Program-made: the position numbers and the translations under genes
Shown: positions 57,665 through 64,000 of the stretch, piece by piece
How positions within the stretch are numbered: position 1 is the stretch's first letter
Layout of the letters: each line of letters begins with the position of its first letter
The notes under the pieces: model-generated
What the model was told of the DNA's origin: nothing
What the model saw: the letters and a program-made list of their open reading frames with translations, nothing else
Databases searched by the model: none
Assembly: GCF_001522545.3 (NCBI RefSeq)
Contig: NC_031768.1
Span: forward strand, 112,452,626 to 112,516,625
DNA: 64,000 nt
Reading direction: 5' to 3'
Source: Parus major
Taxonomy: Eukaryota; Chordata; Aves; Passeriformes; Paridae

Positions 57665-60600
57665 ACCTTCTCTACTCTTTCCTCAGTTGCTGAGAGCAGC
57701 AAAATCCTTTCTTCCCACCTCCAGCTGCACAACCCCAGCTCTCAGCCCCCCCTCCTCTGCTCCTGGCTCCTGTTCCAAACACTTTGGTGGGTTCACTTCT
57801 GTCTGTTCTAAGCCTGCCATGGTTATAGGGAGCCCTCGGTGCTCAGACATGTTCCCTCAAGGAAAACTCACATCCAGAATTGTTACAGCCCAGGGTGCAA
57901 TCAGCCTTCACTGCCAGAAGCACATCCAGCAGCTCCACCTCGCACTGCAGAGGGACAGAACTAATGGAAAGCACCTTGCACTCCAAGGATTTGAAGCATT
58001 TAAGGGAGCAGATCAATAACCTTGATTAGCAAATGTTGGCCTAACATACCTCACACACATCCGGGCAGAACTGAGGCGCCTGGGCTGAAATTCCCTGCCC
58101 TGCAGAGGGATCAGCCTTTCATCCCTGTCTTGGACTGAAGATTCAGGAACCAAGAGAGCAGGAGCAGCCTGCAAGACTCCACAGTGCATCAGGCAGTTCC
58201 CACAGGACTCTGTAATCTGCCTAAAGGCTTTGTTTCCTCTCCATCCAACAATCTCTGCCATCTGGCGCAAAGCTCTGCTTGAACTCCTCCTCCACCTCAT
58301 GCTTTTCACTCCTCATCCTCAACTTTCTGCCTTCCCCCTGGTCTTGGCTTAGGACTTCAAATTTCCTAAGGAATGGGGCTTTTCCCAATTGCTATAGCCC
58401 TCTCCAGGCAGGAGATGGAGTGACTGGAAAGATAAATTTGGGAGCACAACCAACCTGAACCAGTCTGGTCACTTCAGAAACCCTGCCAAGGTTTTTTACT
58501 CCTTGTTAACCCCTGTGGTCTTGCCACCTTGTGCACCTGCCAATCATTATAGAAATGGGAAGAAAAAAGAAGAAATCAGTTCTGACAGACAATGGGTCTG
58601 AAGCAAGGAGCAAAGAAAAGAAAACCTTGCTGCTCTGGCTGCTGATGCTTCAACACTTAACCAGATGTTTCCTAGAGCAAGGCACTGCACATCTCAGACA
58701 CATCTTATTTGATTATTGCAAAGACTGGGCTAATAGCTCTCTGCACACCTTGTTAGAAAAGGCCATGAATGAGATTTCTGAGCTGTGACACGCTCCATTT
58801 ACAATTCCATTTAGCAGGTCACAGAAAGTGGCGGAGAACATATTCCTGAAATATGTGTTCCTGCTGGGGCTGCTGGAGCTGAACTGCAGCTCAACAGATG
58901 CAACTACAAGAGAGCCAAATCTCTAAAAATATCATTGCTACACTTTGTAAAACACCTCCAGCTCCCAGCCTCCAAACACACAACCAGGAAGGGTAGGGCT
59001 GATTCCCTCCAGGCTCCAGGGCTGGCGAAGCTGGGAGCAGTGGGGCAGTTTTCCTTGCCTAAACAGCAAGGAGAGGGGAAAAAGGGATCCAAACTGAGGG
59101 ATACCCCATGCCTGCTGCCCCTCCCTCCCCACACACTCTGCCAGAGGACCAGCTTCTCTCTAGGTGTCCATCACCCAACACAGGCAGCATTTCACTGTAT
59201 CCACAGCATCCAGCACAAAATGCACTGGCAGCCCTCAATGGCAGCGAGATGGGAATTCCTGCGCTGTTCCAGACACGGAGCACAGCAGGAGCCAGGGCTC
59301 TTTCTGGCCATTAGAGGCCCCTGGGGACTTTCAGCAGCAATAATCACGTCCTGGGCCAGCCCTGCCTCCTGCAATTATGTCCTCCTTCCTTCATTCAAGG
59401 CAGAGGTAAACAAAAATCCCTGAGGGAGCCTCTGATTCATGAGGAAACAGAAGAGAGTGATAGGGGATCCCTGATCTATCCCCCACAGCATGATTTACTC
59501 TATTTCCACAGCTCCTGATAACATGTTTTTAACCCACTGGATTTTGCCCAGCCAGCATAACCAGTGCTTCTGGACAAACCCATGGAGTGAGTTTCCAATA
59601 TTCCAAACCTATTCCTGATTTTAACAGGGCACTATAACCTCCTTTTTTACCAAACACTTTGATACTTGCAGACCAAGGGAAGACAGCTATTTTTTCCAGA
59701 CTAAATAGCTCCAGGTTTTTCAGTCTTTAGTGATGAGCCTCTTCTAGGGAAGACAAAAAAAAAAGCCACAGCCCATGGTTCTTGCAGAGACCAACTGGCT
59801 GAGGCCCAAGGCTTGCCTGAAGTGGGGCACCTTGCTGGGCACAGCATCCCTGCTGAGCTCTCATCAGCATCAAGCAGCAGGAGGATTTCATCCTCAGAGC
59901 CTCCTGAGGGTGTTATTCCTGCTAACTCATGCCAGCCTCCTGACAGTCCTTTGCAAAGGCACATGATGTGGTCGACTTGCATTCAGCTGATGGTTTGCTT
60001 TAATTAAAGCCCCAGCATCCCAGGGCAAGGGGGTTAGAATTAAAAACAGCTTTAATAAAAGCAGGCTCAGTGGAAAAAATGGACTGTGTAATCTACCTAA
60101 GAAAATGGCCAATGAAGGCTGTTAAATGTAATAGCCTCAGTATTACATTTTACTCCAGAAATATGAGGAAAAAAAATTATTATCAGCAGGAGGAACATTC
60201 TGTGCACATCCTGGGGATTTTGGAAGGTGCTTCCTTAATGGTCAAAGCTTCTGGCTCCAGGTGGAAACAGGACATTTGGGGCCTATGGCAGGCCTAGACA
60301 AGATTACAGTCTGTAAAAACCCCAGGAAAGCTGTGACCCAACCACCCTGCACCTCAGTGGATCACTCAGTGCTAGGGGGAACAGCTCCACATTTGCCCTT
60401 CCTGATCCTATTTCTGCCCTGGTCCCAGTCTGCTTTTGCCATTTGTCCAGCTCAGGCTCAGATGTGCCCCCAGCTCTCTCCTGTTGGGTGCTTATGAGTT
60501 TATTAACCACAGCTTTATAGGAAGAACAGTGCATGAGAGAAATCCTGGATATTTATTTCTATTTCAAGAAAATTAATGCATTTCAGAATTGTTTACAGGA

Positions 60601-61982
60601 AGTCTGTCGTAAAACGTTCTATTTAATATCCTAAATAAACTGACATAGATGTCAAATAGATCCAAGGGCAAATGATTGGATGGGGAAAAGAAACAGACAG
60701 TAAGTTTATTTCTTGGACAATTTTCCCCTTGCAATCTTACCCTTGGCAGCAAATGTCTGCAAGACAAGTTCTAAAAATACTATTTTGTCATGATGCTTGG
60801 CACAAAATAAACAAAAACGAACCAAGGATTTCTGTGCTGGTTGAAAGGGCAGGAGTAACAGCAGCCAGTGCTGGAAGACAAAATTCTGCCAAGAAAAGAG
60901 CAGTAGGTGCCATTCTTGGCACCAATATCCACTTTCCCTGGATTACACCCCAGATTAGACCCAGTCTGGGTCTAAGAGAACTTTGCTTTGTACGATCCAC
61001 AAATACCAGCCTGGGGAACCTCCACAGCAGGTGACACCTGCCCTCCCCAAAGCCCCCCTCGTGCCACAGAGGTCACTCTGCTGTGGCTGCAGGGTGCCCA
61101 CAGCAGCACGTGCCAAAGGACACAGCATCAACAGCAAAAGGCAAAGCAGAACATTTCCCCTCATGGAAACCCACACAGGCTCTTTCTTCCCTCTCCACCG
61201 GCGGCACAAGTGACAGGCAATGACATATTAAAAAAGCATTTGTAAGGGTTGATCATCCAGCAATTCTGCCTGAAGGGTCAGCTGGGCTCCAGCTGAGGAC
61301 AGCAGCAAGGGAAATGCTAAAGCAGTAGGTGTCTAAATGCTTGTGTTATTCAGAAACCACTGGGAGGCACAAAAACGAGGACTAAAATAAGCAAAATTTA
61401 GAGGCTAATAAAAGCTGCAGCGAAGAAATGAAAGGTCTGACTTACACAACGTCCCCTTCCCACTTCCCAGCAAGCTCTGACACATCACACTCGCACTGTT
61501 GTTGTTGCAAGTGGGCATTTTCTGTGATGTTCATAAATTCTGGCATGCCAAAGTTGAATTATGTAACAACAACTCTGCCATGCGTGTCTGGACAGGAGCC
61601 AGGGGTCCCCCTGCAGCTATTTCCTCTCAGTACCCATCACCATGGCTGAAAGGCAAGCAGCCAGCTTGAAGATGAGAGAAATAAGTTGATACCATCCTGT
61701 TTTAAGCAGGAGCCAGAGCCTCAGTGTCTGTGCTGAAAAAGGCCCTGCCACAGCTCCATCCCCTGCTGCTGCTCTCCAGGGCAGCACCTGAACGCTGCCG
61801 AGCCCAAAGGAGGGGCCCTGCTCAATTAAATCTGTTTCCATTCTCTTCATTTCAAGTTGCAGCATCGGCAGCAAAGGCACAAAGGCTGGCTTCGAGCAAG
61901 AGACACGGCCAGGGAGACGAGTTCCCAAGGGAGGAGCATTCCCGAGTCATCTTTCCAGAGCAAGGGCAAATTTAACATTTCC

Positions 61983-62483
61983 TAGAGCCACAGGATGGTC
62001 TGGGTTGGAACAGACCATGGGCAGGGACACCTCCCACTGTCCCAGGCTGCTCCAAGCCCCAGCATCCAGCCTGGCCTTGGGCACTGCCAGGGATCCAGGG
62101 GCAGCCACAGCTGCTCGGGGCACCCTGAGCCAGGGCCTGCCCATCCTCATGGAGAACAATTCCTTCCCAATATCCCATCTAACCCTGCCTTCTGGCAGTG
62201 GGAAGCCATTCCCTGTGTCCTGTCCCTCCATGCCTCGTCCCCAGTCCCTCTCCAGCTCTCCTGGAGCCCCTTCAGGCCCTGCAAGGGGCTCTGAGCTCTC
62301 CCTGGAGCCTTCTCTTCTCCAGGTGAGCACCCCCAGCTCTCCCAGCCTGGCTCCAGAGCAGAGGGGCTCCAGCCCTGGAGCAGCTCCGGGGCCTCCTCTG
62401 GACTCTGTGCAGCAGCTCCAGCTCCTTGTGCTGCTGGCCCCAGGGCTGGGGCAGCTCTGCAGGTGGGGTCACACCCCAGCTCA
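61983..62483 (-). mobile_element. CR1 LINE 3' region, about 500 bp, inverted relative to 53690
   Basis: Starts AGAGCCACAGGATGGTCTGG, GTTGGAACAGACCATGGGCA and continues through CACTGTCCCAGGCTGCTCCA and GGATCCAGGGGCAGCCACAG to AGAGCTGCCCCAGCCCTG-type sequence in complement. Very close to the 53690 copy. The 307-codon plus-strand frame at 62005-62928 begins inside this element and is not a gene. Confidence 0.94.
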
Positions 62484-64000
62484 GGGGCAGAGGGGCACAA
62501 TCCCCCCTTTCCTAGTGCCCACGCTGTGGGATCAGCCCAGGAATCTCTGCTGGGATGTCCAGTCAGTGCCCTTGGAAGCAAAGCAGCACCCCAGATGGCT
62601 GCTCTTGGGAGAGAAAACTTGGTTCATTTCCTCACCAGCGAATCATTTGCATTTCCAGAAAAGGCATTTTAATCCAGCTCATATTCTCAGCTCTGTGGAA
62701 ATGGGAATAATTATCCCTCTCTTCAAGAGCTGCACGTTGATTAAAGAGCCTCCAATGGAAGGTGGTACAGAAATAGCAAATGTGCCAAACTGCTGCTCCT
62801 GCACCTTGCTGCTCTCCAGAGTTTGTCAAAGCAGCAGCACAGCCAGCCTGACTTTCCACTCCCCTTTCAGAGGACAACCTGGAGAGGGCACTTTCTGGAA
62901 GTTCAAAAAAATCTCACACCAAAAATAACCCAAAGCTCAAGATTTTTCCTACTCCATCACTCAAGGATTGTAAAACATGCCAGGAAAAAAGTGCTGGTCC
63001 TGCAGCTTTCCCACGTGACTGTGGACAATTTTGGTGAGCAAACTGCTTTTCCTTCTCCATCTCCATCCACCTTCTCTTCTCACCATCTCTGTGCACAGCC
63101 CAACGTGGAATCCAGCAAGTTGAGATGAAGCCCCTGTGCTGGCCAGGAGAGGGAGGGATCCCAGCTTGGGGGAGAATGCAGGAAAAGCATTCCCAAAGCA
63201 CCCCTGGTTTGCAGCCTGGGCTTTTACCAGCAATGGAAAACGTGCCTTTTGGCTTCACATATGATAATAAAAAATATTTCCAAGCACAGGGATAGATCAT
63301 GCCCAGAGTGTCAACGGTGCCAACCCAAAAGGGTTGGGGTTTATCCCAAGTACACCACCTCTCTCCTGCTTATGGAAGAGAAAATGGCCCAAAATGAGGC
63401 ACAACCTGTGTCATACCAAGGTATAACACCTGCATTCAACAATCCTTCTCCACCTTTCTCATGAAGCAAAGCAGCTCCTCAAACTACTGCTTCAAAGGCA
63501 ACCTTGGCAGACATCAAAATGCTCTAAAGGCTGCTGACTACACTCACAACCAATTTTTTTCCTCTTCCTACTCTGTTCAGCTCACAACAAACACCTTGGA
63601 CCTGAAGGAATGTAAGATAAATGCATAGTAAAGAAAAAAAAATTGAATTTTACAGTAATTTAATTTTTACCTCCCCTGCAAAGAAAGCTTTCCAGCCCGT
63701 TTGTCCCCTTCCTCCTGCAAGAGCTAAACTGCTTGTGCAGCAAAACCCACGGCAGGAAAGTCATCTGCAGAGTCACTGCAAAGTCATCTGTCACCCCTGT
63801 GAGCTTTGTCATCACAATCCCTAAGCAGAGGCTTGTTCCACCGAGAAAGGGAATTTTGGGGAGGAATGGCCTTGAACTTGTCCTGCCTTTGGCTGGGCTG
63901 GGTTTTTTCCGTGCATCTCAGAGCATGAAAACTGCTTCAGTGAGAAGCAGCTGGTGAGAAAAATGCCTGATTTTTCAATCAACAGCTAAAGCAGTCCTGG

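Larger units (their letters stand above)
50887..64000 (-). other. GDPD5: Downstream part of a large GDPD5 5' intron
   Basis: At least 13.1 kb between exon A and the right edge. I looked on the minus strand for an exon encoding the conserved cysteine-containing N-terminus and found none, so the start codon is beyond the window. Holds seven CR1 pieces, a 13-bp tandem array and an assembly gap. A second gene hidden here cannot be excluded but none was recognised. Confidence 0.75.

Noticed and set aside
62005..62928. 307-codon open frame, plus strand, the longest in the window
   Set aside because: Starts inside a CR1 copy read against its own orientation; GC-rich, few stops, no domain.
50887..64000. 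Search for the GDPD5 N-terminal coding exon and promoter
   Set aside because: No minus-strand segment encodes the expected short cysteine-containing N-terminus with a donor in the right phase, so it is taken to lie beyond the window.
1..64000. tRNA, rRNA, CRISPR, prokaryotic operons, viral genes
   Set aside because: No cloverleaf-type or rRNA-like segment, no repeat-spacer pattern and no viral gene recognised. The tandem arrays lack unique spacers.

Overview
This is vertebrate nuclear DNA, most likely from a bird and plausibly a songbird. It has one split gene with short exons and GT-AG introns, many 3'-end fragments of CR1 (the dominant avian LINE), GC-rich minisatellites and a short assembly gap. 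Nothing prokaryotic or viral was recognised. The species cannot be named from the sequence.

The only gene I can support is GDPD5 (GDE2), a six-pass membrane glycerophosphodiester phosphodiesterase, on the minus strand. Fourteen coding exons run from 50886 down to the stop at 23220-23222. Joined, they give 1668 nt in one continuous frame (555 residues plus stop), with consensus splice sites at every junction. The first coding segment, about 39 residues by comparison with the human protein as I remember it, and the promoter lie beyond the right edge. A 3' UTR of about 2.1 kb probably follows, down to two AATAAA signals near 21140-21167.

Layout: (1) 1-19150 is AT-rich, has no convincing exon and no recognised CR1, and holds a 44-bp tandem repeat at 7.6 kb. 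(2) 17.07-20.73 kb is a compact block that looks regulatory. It has a cluster of TAATTA homeodomain-type sites, three of them spaced exactly 11 bp apart; a plus-oriented CTCF-like motif; a CpG-bearing stretch; a CpG-rich island invaded by a minisatellite; and two minus-oriented CTCF-like motifs. (3) 21.1-50.9 kb is the GDPD5 3' UTR, exons and introns, with CR1 fragments, a 42-bp minisatellite and a long purine hexamer tract. (4) 50.9-64.0 kb is the downstream part of a large 5' intron. It holds several CR1 fragments, including a near-identical inverted pair, a 13-bp tandem array and a 151-base gap.

GDPD5 acts alone here. No operon-like arrangement or multi-gene system is present. The most interesting non-coding signals are the candidate boundary/enhancer block downstream of GDPD5, the inverted CR1 pair that could fold the pre-mRNA, and the intronic hexamer tract with quadruplex and triplex potential. 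All motif calls were made by eye, without searches or alignments.
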